From assembly GCF_016906535.1 (NCBI RefSeq), contig NC_057373.1, forward strand, positions 620,001-684,000: DNA of 64,000 nt, given 5' to 3'. The translations under genes were made by a program, and so were the position numbers. The DNA is from Rhizoctonia solani. Lineage: Eukaryota > Basidiomycota > Agaricomycetes > Cantharellales > Ceratobasidiaceae. Positions 13,001-23,613 of the stretch are shown here, one piece after another (position 1 is the first letter of the stretch; each line of letters begins with the position of its first letter). The notes under the pieces were generated by a model that ran no database searches, had not been told where the DNA came from, and saw nothing but the letters and a program-made list of their open reading frames with translations.

Positions 13001-14842
13001 AGAGCAAGTACTGAGGGCTACATTCCTTCTTCGTATGCACTCAAAGCACGGCTCACCAAACTCAAACCTGGTCTTGAAAACCTTCGTATTACTCAGTTTA
13101 TGACGGAACATATGGCTCTAGTGAAACACATGCAATTTAGTCCTAATGGTGATTACTTGGCCACGTGCAGGTGCGTGTATACTGCCAGGATTTTCAATCA
13201 ACTGCTAAATTGGAATTCCGCAGCTGGGATCGTACAGCTATTATCTGGAAGATTGGGGATACAGTGGAAATGTGCATGAAATTGTACCACCCGGTGTCCT
13301 CAGGTGGATTCGTAAATCAGGTTGCATGGTCCCCGGACGGCGAGCGATTACTGACTAGGACGCAAAAAGCTATCAAAATTTGGAATCCCTACGTACGTAC
13401 CCATATCATCGTTTCGTTTGGAATGTGGCTAAATCTTATGTTTTAACAGACTGGTATAAGCACGCGAACTATCACTAGAGGGAGATCAATCCAATATGCA
13501 TCCTGGATGCCAAGCGGAAATGGCTTCTTAGCTGTTGAGTATAAGTCCCAATCTCGGGCCGGTCAAGTTACAGCTACGAATCTTGTCCAATTGGTATGTT
13601 TACTGGATCGGTTGAATATTGCTCGATCTGACTCTGTAATCAGGACGCCGAAGGAAAGGTTCTTTACACGCATATATTGGATAGGATTCAGATCTGGGAT
13701 ACAGCGATTATGGCTGACGAAGTTCGCGTACTGGCTGTTGGCACTTTGGTAGAAAGCAGAGATCGGCTTCAGCCGATTCAGTCTCGTGCTGAAAAACGCC
13801 TGTTAAGTGAGACATCTTCCGCATACTCTGTGGAGTCTTAGCTAATTGCGCATAATTCTAATAAGTTTATAATCTGAAGACAAACGAAGTAGAGCAGTGA
13901 GTAATTGCATTTCAGCCCTTAAAGTGCTTTTATAACTCATATGTTCACCCTATAGCCATGTGCCACTTCTTCAGGAAGTTCGCAATATATCCTTGAGCGT
14001 GAGTCCAATCGGGGATATTTCACCCACGTACTCATTGATTGCACAATAATAGACTCCGGTCAATAAGGTTACCCATGCGCTAGTGTCACACGAGAACAAA
14101 TCACCCCCTCAAATGTGGAGAATCGACATGAAAACTACAATCAGGCCTGGTGAACACGTTGCAAGACTCGTCCTAGTGCATTGTGAGCTTATTCAGCCCC
14201 TAGCTCCTAATTCTTCCTTTATTCTAACCTTATTCGTGTAAGCCTATCTCACAAAGGTGAGGTCTCGTGTGGGCGAGTGGTGATTATGTGTTGACAATGG
14301 TTTTAGACTCCAGTCGAGTTTGCAGGCCAAAGTTTCTTTGGTGGACCTGATGAAATGTTTGTCTGCTGTTCTTCAAAGAGTGAGTAATTAACTTCCTTTA
14401 GTATGTCCCTGCTAATAGACAATAGGCGGGGAGATGTATGTCTGGGATCGAATTTCTGCCACCTTGTTACACACCCTTCGTCCGGATGACATGGAAGTGG
14501 TAAGTAAAAATCAATGTCAATCTATTCAAGCGACATACTAAAATTTATTTCTAGATTAAAATATTTGCCTGCAATCGCAGGGCTATTCCTCGGTTTATGC
14601 TCGTATCTGGCGCACTTGATGGTACACTGCGAGTTTGTAAGGTGGATTCTCGCCAATAGCACCTACAATACTAATATAGTTTCTATCCAGGGTCTTCTCC
14701 AGCATCTCCACCCCCCAGTAGGCAGCTTACTTCGTCGCCCGAGCTGCAAGCATCTCTGGGGTCGAGCTCTCCTCAGAGGGGCGGGTCGGTCGGTACCACA
14801 GTTACTCCAGGTCCAACTGACCCAATTGGTATAGCTGTCTAA
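10068..14842 (+). CDS. Membrane-associated WD40 protein, WDR26/GID7-like (copy 2 of a tandem pair)
   Basis: The first exon is ATG 10068 (MTERTVT), split by GTAAGT; the second continues RSNDDFLTAEPSSYL, then KRKQTLLALLSELSDLR. The same block order as copy 1 follows: LQGFANAVRQLGSSVGLLNA, NDIPEFTDELVNASF, VGVPTIRHAQTHTANGLQ, membrane-type segments around 11990-12260, SERWIFSRTRGKRWLFDVL, and a long Ser/Pro linker. The propeller reads MTEHMALVKHMQFSPNGDYL, SWDRTAIIWKIGD, FVNQVAWSPDGERLL, IQYASWMPSGNGFL, IQIWDTAIM, SGEMYVWDRISATLL and SGALDGTLRVW, ending in a Ser/Pro tail with stop TAA 14840-14842. Exon-intron structure matches copy 1 at nearly every site I compared, so the pair arose by tandem duplication. 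All frames checked here stay open, unlike copy 1. The ligand and partners of the propeller are unknown. Intron ends are standard GT-AG. Confidence 0.68.
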
Positions 14843-15609
14843 CTGGAGACCTGACCATGATCAAGTTCGAAATTACTTTGGATCTTCGTGCGCCCTCGCT
14901 CTCATGCCCTTTACAATGATTTATGAACTTTAAGAATCCTTAGAGTCGCAACGTTTCGATGTCTACAATTCGGTTGTGTGCACCCACCTGTTGCTGACTA
15001 ATAAGCTCCGTAATTTGACTTTGGCTGTTTTCAGTCATCGTACCAAGCAACCACGACCCTGTACACTGTGTAGTTACCTCTAGACTAATCAAAGATTACG
15101 TTCAGATACAAATAACTGGCGTTTGCTGTTCTATCGCTTCTCGAGTGACTGTGCTGGTGACTATGCTGCGAGCAAATTGCGGCTTGCCAAGCGGGCTCAG
15201 TACATCGACTTCGGAGATATGAGAGCTATTCTTTGCCACTCACCACCCGCACACTAAAGCCGCTATTTTCTGCCTTTGAACTGTAAAATGATGTGACTAG
15301 AGCAAGTTCTTTTTGTTCAATTTCCCGCTCCCGCCCGAATTTTACTTTAGATTTCTCTTCGATAATCGACTGATGCCCTCTTGAGATGCCTTGGAAACGC
15401 GTGTTGATTGCTACAACCGGGCGCAAAATTCCTTGGGAAATCCATTCAATCGACAAGCAATTTATTGGGCGTAGTCTCAGCACGAAGTATAATACGGCAA
15501 TCACAATGCTCTAGCTAGATAGCCTCGCGAACCATATTATACCAGTACCACATCTCTCCTGGATTTCTTGAACTATCACCTGGTCTCGTCAACACTTCAA
15601 CTTATTCAT
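14843..15609. other. Intergenic
   Basis: This 770-bp gap follows the second WD40 gene. A short minus-strand open frame at 15226-15504 has no splice or motif support. No repeat or RNA gene was seen. Confidence 0.4.
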
Positions 15610-16517
15610 ATGATCTCCGCTAAACTCGTAGGCCTTCTTACATTATTAAGTGTTGGCAGCCGAATGGCCGTTTTGGGACTTGAAGAAGAGCGTAGGGTAA
15701 GTTACTCGATTTCCATATTATACATGACGCCCGCTGATCACAGTATCAAGTGGAAAGATCTAGGTAGCGCATATTTCGAAGGTAAATCCTTGAAAATGAG
15801 CTGCATTGGAGCGGGATGTACTCACAGGCTTGTTAGAGCTTGAGACTGGTGACGAGCAAGAAGTGAAGGAGAAGGTGAGCCCCCACCATAGGCGAAAATT
15901 TACTTACCAACACTTCCTCAAGATCAATCTCTCGAGCTGTGTTGCCGTTCCAGTAGTTGTCACAATTACACTAACAGAGGTGGGTTTCATCTACCATACA
16001 CATGATCGAGAACATGAGTGTACTAACCACGTCCTAGGCCCCCTCTCACGTTCCAACAATCTCCTCTTATATAAATACACCCACACCTGCCTGCAGTCGA
16101 CGGATGAATAGCTCATCGGATATGACAGGAGTCATCCGTGATTCCAGGCTTTTCGCATCAGGGATACCTCGCCACCTGAATCCCCCACTTGGCGGGACAC
16201 ACATTCCTGCTTGCCAAGATCCTATCATCCTTCCTACCGTAACAGACAAACATTATATTCGCCCGACTGCGTCTGGGCGACATAAAATTATCAGACCAAC
16301 TTCAGATTCTCAGGTAATTACTGAAGGATCGCCCACATTACTTTCTACCCCCGTATCATATCCGTCGTCACAGGCTACTCCTCCGATCCGCGAGCCGGCC
16401 CGACCACATTCGCATATCCCAGCAAATATACTCACATCTCCTCCAGCCATACCGCAAGGTGGTCAGGAAGAATTACCGCTTTCTCCCCCAGAAAATAACT
16501 TTGTTCGAGAGGATTAA
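15610..16517 (+). CDS. Predicted secreted Pro/Ser-rich protein
   Basis: Five exons join in frame: 15610-15696, 15751-15781, 15837-15874, 15923-15979 and 16038-16517 (stop at 16517), all with GT-AG introns. The first exon encodes a signal-peptide-like start (MISAKLVGLLTLLSVGS). The middle includes WKDLGSAYFEELETGDEQE and a hydrophobic stretch CVAVPVVVTITLTE. The last exon is rich in Pro, Ser and Thr and lacks a recognisable domain (for example SPPAIPQGGQEELPLSPPEN). The product is about 230 residues. The hydrophobic stretch at about residues 56-68 may be a membrane span instead of part of a secreted chain. I recognise no family. The consistency of five phases supports a real gene, but no function can be given. 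Confidence 0.5.
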
Positions 16518-17064
16518 ATACCTGTAGAATATCCGCTCGTTTCGAATAAGTGTCATTACTTGATTTTGGTCAGACTACATTGTACCCCTTACGCTGAGAT
16601 ATACGTTTGATGTACGCTACAAAGCTTAATTTTAATAGATATATACGTATTTTATGTGAGAAGACTGGCACCAATATCAGCCCTACTTGGGCTCCCATCA
16701 ATTAAGCTGCCTTAAAACTAAATTAACCATACTCCAAATTCAATGATATTGCCAATTCTCCTGTGATTACGAGCCTTACAGGTACATATACGAATGATAA
16801 GCAACCTTCACATACGCATAAGCTCTGCAAAATCAGCCGGAGCTCGTGAGCCCTAAATGCTTGGGAAGCATAAACGAGATTACCATGAGGGTCTCGTTTA
16901 AGTTTCTCGAGTATTTCGGGCTCACAAGCTCCGATGGATTTTGCAGAGAGGGTCCTGTATAGTTCCGCTCCCACCTCAAGCATCGGCCGAAGCGGCAAAC
17001 TAACATTTCATTACACGATCCAATTGCGATCGCCCTGCTCAATAAGTATCCCGCCCAATCCATC
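16518..17064. other. Intergenic, promoter side of homoserine dehydrogenase
   Basis: This region should hold the 3' UTR of the secreted-protein gene and the promoter of the homoserine dehydrogenase gene. A 91-codon minus-strand frame at 16723-16998 lacks support (see rejected items). Confidence 0.4.
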
Positions 17065-18292
17065 ATGCCCATCAACGTAGCAATCGTCGGCGTCGGACTC
17101 GTTGGCTCAGAAACTATCTCTCAGCTCGCTCGGCTTGCCCAGTTCCGTATAGTTGCACTTTCAAACTCCAAAAAGTTGCTCTTCAATCCATCTGGGATCC
17201 CAGTCTCATCATGGCAATCAGAGCTTGCATCGTCGGACTCTAAGCCTGATCTCGACCAGCTAACGAGATCTTTGGCAGAGCTAAGAGCTAGGGGAGACAG
17301 AGTTGCGCTAGTAGATAACACATCCTCCGACGCTGTTGCTGGATTGTATCCTACATTCTTGAGCGCTGGGATTGACGTTGTTACTCCGAACAAGAAAGCT
17401 TACTCATCTGACCTCGGACTATATCAGAGAATAAAAGACGCGAGCGCACAGAGCGGAGCAAGATACCTGAATGAGTCTACTGTCGGAGCAGGATTACCGA
17501 TCATTTCGACCTTGAAGGATCTGATCGCGACTGGGGATAAAGTGAATCATATATCTCACTAATGATGTAGATCCACACCTTTTAACCTGACGCCTTTAGG
17601 TCATTAAAATCGAAGGTGTCCTCTCTGGCACACTCAGCTATATCTTCAACGAATATTCTAAACCTGGTGGAGGAGACTCCGCATTCTCTTCCATTGTCAA
17701 AGTCGCACGGGAGAAAGGGTACACCGTATGTTGTTACCCAAAATTATATTGGTCGCGCGAACTAACTCATACATAGGAACCGCATCCAGGAGACGATCTG
17801 AATGGTGCAGACGTTGCGCGAAAACTCACTATCCTTTCTCGAATGATCCCCGAGCTTACCTCTGCACTCCCTCAAGGATACAAATCTGTATCAATCACCT
17901 CACTCGTCCCGGATGCTCTCACGGACATTGCATCCGGAGATGAGTTCATTGCACGACTGCCAGAATTTGACGTTGACCAAGCCAAGCTTAGAGACGAGGC
18001 TACAAAGGAAGGAAAAGTACTGAGGTATGCGGGCGTAATTGATGTGAAGAGTGGAACGATCAAGGCCGCGTTGGAAAAGTGAGTTTACAAGAGTGAGCTG
18101 TGCAAGTCTTGACAATAATTGGATGATAGGTACCCGGTCGATCATTCGTTTGCGACTGCGTTGGGAGGATCTGATAACATTATTGCTTTTCATACGGAGA
18201 GATATAGTCCTCGACCTTTAATTGTACAGGGTGCTGGTGCTGGTGCAGCAGTAACTGCCATGGGTGTCGTGAGCGATTTGCTCAAGCTGTAA
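17065..18292 (+). CDS. HOM6: Homoserine dehydrogenase
   Basis: Four exons: 17065-17541, 17600-17725, 17777-18078 and 18130-18292 (TAA). The enzyme reduces aspartate semialdehyde to homoserine with NAD(P)H, the branch point toward threonine, methionine and isoleucine; it acts in the cytosol. The N-terminus carries the Rossmann glycine motif GVGLVG (residues 8-13). VVTPNKKA and NESTVGAGLPII follow, as expected for the substrate region. The family signature spans exons 2-3, with EPHPGDDLNGADVARK containing the conserved Asp residues and the catalytic Lys. The C-terminus GSDNIIAFHTERYSPRPL then VQGAGAGAAVTAMGVVSDLL is also typical. Length, about 355 residues, fits the short fungal form without a fused aspartate kinase or ACT domain. 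No defect was seen. Confidence 0.95.
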
Positions 18293-19275
18293 ATTTTTTA
18301 TGGCTGGTGTGCTATCAAAATGAGTAAATTGGTTGACTGCTCTGTCGTGAAGAGGGACGTTTTGCGACGAAGCCTGCGGAGTCACAAAACAGCGACTTAG
18401 CCGGAGCATGTAGCGAGTCACGTGACGACCGCTTCATGCCGTGCCGACTTGCGTCCGACCTCCTCCACCGTCCGGGCTCGTATACACCGAGTGTCGCGGC
18501 ACGCCTTTGCGTGTCGTTTTATCCCGCCCACCATCCCATAGGTCACGAGAGCTGGTTTGGGCCGCCCACCCACGAGCCAGACTCGCGGTCGGGCGCCCCC
18601 GGTCCACCCTCGCTGCTTCGCAGCCGCGGGGGTTCCCCAACCTCACCGGTCTGGGTGTCGTGGCCGACGCGGACGAGCGGGCAGAGGATAAGTCGGCCCT
18701 GCTTAAGTTCAATCGTCCCAGATCTTATCGCCATACCCAATATCATACATCTACTCTTGGATAAAGCCTTGCTTATGCCTAGCTCCAAAACATCTTTGTT
18801 AGCGAATCGCTCAACTTCGGCTATGATATGTTAACCCGTATTGTATACACCTAAATTTAAACGAATCTACAAGTGCTTTCCATGTGAGAAGGCATGAAAA
18901 AGAATAGAAAAATATCTACTATACCCCATATCTAAGTGAAATAGGGGAGAATGATGACTACATGAGATTTTTATACGAAAAATATAAATAAAAAAGATGA
19001 CAGGTCATACGGACGCGCATATACACGGACCAAGTTACAATACTGGTACCAATATTTCAACAGAGGGGATAGGATGTAATTACGTCATATGCTTATGTTA
19101 GATCTGTGGCACAAGTGGCAACTTGTATATTCAAGAGACAAAACATGTTTGTGATAGAGCACTTGCTCGTCGAATGCCATGCTTTTTACACTTGTGTCCC
19201 ACTCTTCATCAACGATATTAAATCAAAGCCGACGTGGCAAAATTTAGATACGAGCACGAAACTACGAACAAGACT
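18293..19275. other. Intergenic with GC-rich island
   Basis: The gap between two convergent genes holds a GC-rich block at about 18430-18680 inside AT-rich sequence. Part of it (18580-18650, with ACCCTCGCTGC and GCAGCCGCGGGGG arms) resembles a block at 46600-46690. Open frames across it on both strands look like GC-driven shadows, not genes. The remainder (18760-19275) is AT-rich and featureless. Confidence 0.4.
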
Positions 19276-21054
19276 TCATTGTCGAGTGCCTCCCCTTCGT
19301 AACATTCCCCCGAATCCGTATATACCACCGTTAAGCTCCAGCTGAGGTAGGTCATCCACCCCTCGTAGCTCTACTAATTCATAATCTGGTTGACCTTGAA
19401 CGCTGTATTTTTGTCCAGACGGTTGGAACTCCCTGCCTACTGCTATTGTAGGAGCCGGGGTAGAACTAGGCTTGGTGAAGGATAGGCAAGTCGCGGCATC
19501 CTTGGGGGTGGTTCTTGGTTTCTGGGCTGATGTCCTAGTAGGACCGTCTTTGGGAGCAGCAAATCCCCAATAACCAGGGCAAGTTCCGGTCGGGAACCGG
19601 TACGCCCTGTTTAATTTGCGACAATCATCAATCTCACCAAGACATAGCTTAGCTAAGTTTTGGCTTTTGGACACTCACAAGTAGACACTCCTGAGAAACG
19701 TGAGGCCAAGCGTATACTTGGAGTCTGTAGCTTTCATAACGCCTACTCCACATATGTTGTCCTGGGCAGATGCTGGAAGTCGAACCATATCCGGTTGGTT
19801 GACGGGATACTCGACGCCTGGTGTTAAATGACTTAGTAAGGACTAAATTTGTATCATTCTGAATGATTGCTTCAAACTACCATTGATGACGACTGAGAAT
19901 TCAATCGGAGGAATGTGCGTAGAATCGCATTCAACACCAAAGGTCAGGTTCCTTGGCCTGAGCACCGTAATGTTGTGGTTGGGACCTATCAGTGAGGCAT
20001 TGCTCCAATACATGTCAATGTCCGGGAGTAGGATGTTTATATTTACTAGAATATTTCCAAGAATAAATGAGTGAGCGAGAAATTATCATATTCTATTCGA
20101 AACAATAGAAAGACTCACGAGTCCCAAGGAACGCAGTCACTGGATACTCAAGTGCAAATGTGTTTCCGTTGTAACCCTTTATGGCTTCTACCTCTACATG
20201 ATTCGAGTCGTTGACCGCGAGGACCCAGTTTATATCTCCCTCATAGTCATTGGGGTCGAGCGCACCAATGGTCAGTCGAGGATCGGCTCCAGTTAACCGT
20301 ACACCCCAGACAGGATTAAGCAATTGGCCTTGTTGGTCGAGATGGTAGAGCAAACTCTTCTCGCGGGCACTCTGATTCAGTTGCGGAACGAGCAACCCAA
20401 GGTTACCTGGTATCGGGTAAGATTTAATGAGTTCGCCCATTACTCGCTGCAAGAGACCTACCTCCCGAAAAACGGGGCAAAAACTGGATTGACATATTAT
20501 AGACAAACCCTTGAATCTGGGGTGAAAAAATATAGCACAGGGTTCGAACGCGATGCTTACCAAGTGGGGACTCTTTGGCCTGTAAGAGACCGCCCAGTGT
20601 TACAGTTTCGCTCCCGCGAATTCCACCGAATTGTCCGTTCCCAAAGCTCCCGACGCCGAGCTATTATGTACGAAGCATACTAAGCGCCACTGAGATGCCA
20701 CAATGTAACAATCGACTCACATTTCGATTTGAAGTTGATGATAAACTTGGATCATACATTCCCTCGATGGGACAATATACGCAATCCGGTGTAAGAGCAT
20801 AAAGAAAGGGACTGGTTGTGTCGATCATGAAGGATGTGTTTTGAGGAGGTGTGCCCACCGCGATATCAGCTCCAGAGAACGGTAACTCGAAACCATCTAA
20901 TCGTGGAGGACTATGAACAGGGAGTGACACCCAGCCTATAGTGGCGCAGATCAGCTCTCAGCTCTCGGACTGTGAACGTAAAACCGATACTTTTAGAGGC
21001 ATCAGCAACTAACAAGTAGGAAAATAATGTCCACAAGACTGGTAAAAAGAACAT
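19276..21054 (-). CDS. Secreted A1 (pepsin-family) aspartyl-protease-like protein with altered catalytic motifs
   Basis: The start is ATG 21054 with a signal peptide (MFFLPVLWTLFSYLLVADAS). The mature region has FSGADIAVGTPPQNTSFMID and then DTTSPFLYAL where active enzymes have D-T/S-G-S. Further blocks are YDPSLSSTS, SFGNGQFGGIRGSETVTLGG, WGVRLTGADPRLTIGALDP, WVLAVNDSNHVEVEAIKGY, EYPVTAFLGT and, near the C-terminus, YTLGLTFLRSVYLAYRFP then GYWGFA. The order is that of family A1. The position of the second catalytic Asp (usually ...DTG/S-T) appears to read FLGT, so a Gly replaces Asp. The chain is probably not a working pepsin-type protease and may be a binding or regulatory relative. Several intron junctions are clear (for example 19610/19680 and 20040/20117); those near 20700 and 20950 are less certain. 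No transmembrane or GPI-like tail was seen. Confidence 0.6.
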
Positions 21055-21328
21055 GATAGTATAAAGTATCAAGGGGAGGGTATGCGTCGCCCCAGGCCTT
21101 AGATACCATCCAACATCCGATTCTTGTGTGCATGTTAAAAACAAGCGCCGTAACAAAGTCATCGAAACGCATCGAAACGCATATATTACTATCATTCGAA
21201 GCTCAGGTATCGAAGCACCTCGGAGGCTTAGCTGGCGCCGTATGCAATAGATGATCAGCTACTCGGAGAGATGACCCCAGACAGCCTAAATAATCAAATT
21301 AAATATGTACATGCACTTGCAGAATCCG

Positions 21329-21792
21329 CTAGTCTAACTGCAAGGAGCGACCCGATTTGCCGTCATCAACCAGACGTACGCTTCTACCTTTGAGCGCCTT
21401 CAGGGCTATTCCCTCTGGGAGTTCTTTCCCATCGCAATCCGCATACTTGACATCTCTACACACACCGCCAAGACTCGAATCCGCTAGCACAGCCGCGACC
21501 GAAAATAACGTGAACTGCTCCGTTTCTGGCCTGAAATGGCACACTATGATGAAGAGAGCGGCTAGCGTGAAAAGAATGGTCGAAGTAATGACGTGGGGCA
21601 ACGAGCTGGTGAACACGAGTTTGGCCTCTTGCATTCGGCCAGGGACAAAGCTCCAAGCCATGTTGCCGGAAAGATAGGAGCGCATGGCAGCTTGTTGCGC
21701 AATCATATAGCTCTGCGTTAGGGCTTCGACCGGACGGGGAATGAGGACGGGTGTCGTGGTTGCATTATCGAATGATCCGAAAAACATTTGGG
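21329..21792 (-). pseudogene. 3' exon of a multi-span membrane protein gene, separated from its 5' part by a retroelement nest
   Basis: This open stretch encodes MFFGSFDNATTTPVLIPRP, an Asn-rich external segment, a membrane span (ITSTILFTLAALFIIVCHF) and a cytosolic tail ending in SGRSLQLD. It stops at 21329. Its upstream sequence is at 43676-45759. Joining across the insertion, with one copy of the TTGGG duplication, keeps one reading frame through GKMAQAQMFFGSFDN, so the element entered an exon. This half has no start of its own beyond an internal Met and is unlikely to be expressed as a functional protein. Confidence 0.75.
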
Positions 21793-22107
21793 TGTAAGGG
21801 TTACGCTATCACTGTAGGTCTAGCTCTGGTGTATGCGTTACCCTTACGATACACCGTTACCTCTCCTTATATTACACTTGTACCCGGTGCTCTGTTCAGG
21901 CTGATTACTAACTATATACGTTCATTTGGTTTCTTCTGTTTACGCATGTATCGACCCGGGCACCTTATAAGGTCCCGGGTCCTCTACCCACTCTCCCCCT
22001 GTCTTTACTCTTAACATCAATATCGAGTGTGTGTTACGACTTGTCATTTAGGCGACGCCGTCGCCGACCGAGTCACATATATACATCCGATAAGTAGAGA
22101 CCTTACA
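21793..22107 (+). repeat. 5' LTR of element A
   Basis: 315 bp, TG...CA ends, identical base for base to 43361-43675. It should contain the promoter; a palindromic region CGACCCGGG/CCCGGGTC lies near 21952-21980. Confidence 0.92.
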
Positions 22108-22254
22108 TTTTTTGACATATCCAATACCACACTTCGGAGCTAACAACTCACGAAATTTTCGAACGACAGTAGCACGGGTTGGCCTCCGTAGCTCTGTCAC
22201 CTTGTTTCTATCTTAACCCTTATAGATCGATCTAGAACTGAAAGTACGTACAGA

Positions 22255-23607
22255 ATGAGCAGACAGCTACGCAGTGGGCGCAGCTACGACGCCTCGAAGG
22301 AACCCCAAGTTCCTAAACGCAAGACGCGGCAACGCAAGGCCGCTGGGGCGAAGGCCGATGCCAATGAACAGGCATTGGAGACGAACAGTAAGCAATTGAT
22401 AGTACCCAGAGAAAGGGAACGGCTTACGTTCGGGACGGCTCCTGGGGAAAGAAACCCCAGAGAGAGCGTACATATAGTAGGCACCGGGAGGCGCCGAGGA
22501 GTGGCACTCGTCGGGAACGACGCGGTCAAGCTATCCCTGTCTGCCTACGCGGCCCTAACGAATAGGGCCCCACCCATCCGGAGGGTGCTGAGCTGGCCGA
22601 CACCAGCGATCGAGACCCGCATGATAGCGGATGCCCCCAAGGAAGGGGAAGCAGCGGTTCCTAGGAACGCTGAGGCAGCCGTCAGAGTCCCGGGAGAGCA
22701 AGAACTTACCCCCGGAGGAACCGACAGAGCGCCGGCTGCCGTTAGAGCGCCAGAGACACCCTCGACGAACATGAGGAGGAAGGACACGTCCTCGGACAAC
22801 GATGTGTATGTAACTGCCAGAACAAGTCGAGTATGCGACGAGAGTATCGTTCTGGATAGTGAGGGTGAACCGCTGTTAGCACAATACGTAGTAAATGACG
22901 ATACCAGTAAGACGCCCTCCGTTAGTAGTGAGCAAAGGAAGTGCAGGCGCCGTAAGTCCAAGGGGAACATGAAAGACCCGATTGGAAGCCCCAGTAATGA
23001 GTCTAAGTCAACGGCTAATTATGAGGGACTTACCTGGGATGAGGAGGTCCGACGGGTCAACGGCAAAGACCCGGGTGGTCCAAACACCAGCCTCCCGGAC
23101 ATTAGCAAATGGGTGAATCCCGACTGGTCACGGTCGGGCTACGTCCACGAAAGCAATGAGCAGAGCGCTGGGACCGATGGAGAGAGCGTACAGGTCAATG
23201 CGCTCATCTTCAAGGTTGATGACAACTACGTATACGACGACGACGAGTACCTGGAGGTGCTGCGCAATTTGCGCAATCAAGACCGATCTGAGAGCACACA
23301 TAGTCAGTCCCGAGGGGCTGGCCCATTGCAAGCTCGCCAAACGCACCGAGTCACGGTGGAGGAAATCGACGAAGAGACTGAAACGACTGAGACTAGTCGG
23401 ACGCGCTCGTACGTCGGTAAAGGAAAGGGCAAGAAGAAGCCTAGGGAAAGGAGCAGGAAACGCAAGCGGCCAAGCCTCGGGATGGCACTCGACGACCTAG
23501 AAGGGTCGCGAGGAGAAAGGGGCCGACCCACAGTCAGCAGGGAACCCTCAGTCACGTACCGAGGAGGAGGATACCTGGAAGGACTTATCAGTCCCTCACC
23601 AGCTTGA
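22255..23607 (+). CDS. Element A ORF1, basic protein of unknown role
   Basis: The 450-codon open frame starts MSRQLRSGRSYDASKE. It is rich in Arg, Lys, Glu and Ser, with basic clusters such as KRKTRQRKAAGAK at the start and GKGKGKKKPRERSRKRKRPS near the end. An acidic stretch VDDNYVYDDDEYLEVLRNL precedes the basic tail. It ends six bases before the start of the gag ORF. I recognise no domain, and most Ty3 elements lack an ORF here. A nucleic-acid-binding or nuclear-localising role would fit the composition but is a guess. It could also be an N-terminal part of gag made by re-initiation. Confidence 0.6.
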   Translation: MSRQLRSGRSYDASKEPQVPKRKTRQRKAAGAKADANEQALETNSKQLIVPRERERLTFGTAPGERNPRESVHIVGTGRRRGVALVGNDAVKLSLSAYAALTNRAPPIRRVLSWPTPAIETRMIADAPKEGEAAVPRNAEAAVRVPGEQELTPGGTDRAPAAVRAPETPSTNMRRKDTSSDNDVYVTARTSRVCDESIVLDSEGEPLLAQYVVNDDTSKTPSVSSEQRKCRRRKSKGNMKDPIGSPSNESKSTANYEGLTWDEEVRRVNGKDPGGPNTSLPDISKWVNPDWSRSGYVHESNEQSAGTDGESVQVNALIFKVDDNYVYDDDEYLEVLRNLRNQDRSESTHSQSRGAGPLQARQTHRVTVEEIDEETETTETSRTRSYVGKGKGKKKPRERSRKRKRPSLGMALDDLEGSRGERGRPTVSREPSVTYRGGGYLEGLISPSPA

Positions 23608-23613
23608 CCTACG

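Noticed and set aside
16723..16998. 91-codon minus-strand open frame upstream of the homoserine dehydrogenase gene
   Set aside because: It reads plausibly at first but has no splice partners, no family motif, and overlaps a likely promoter. Not enough for a gene call.
18434..18834. Overlapping open frames on both strands in the GC-rich island
   Set aside because: Several frames are open at once because stops are rare in GC-rich DNA; none shows motif or splice support.
20533..20560. GGTTCGAAC, a tRNA B-box-like string
   Set aside because: No A-box or acceptor stem at the right distance, and it lies between exons of the protease-like gene.
22255..23607. Possibility that ORF1 of element A is a captured host gene
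   Set aside because: It has no introns, no known domain, and sits tightly against gag, so an element-own ORF is simpler.
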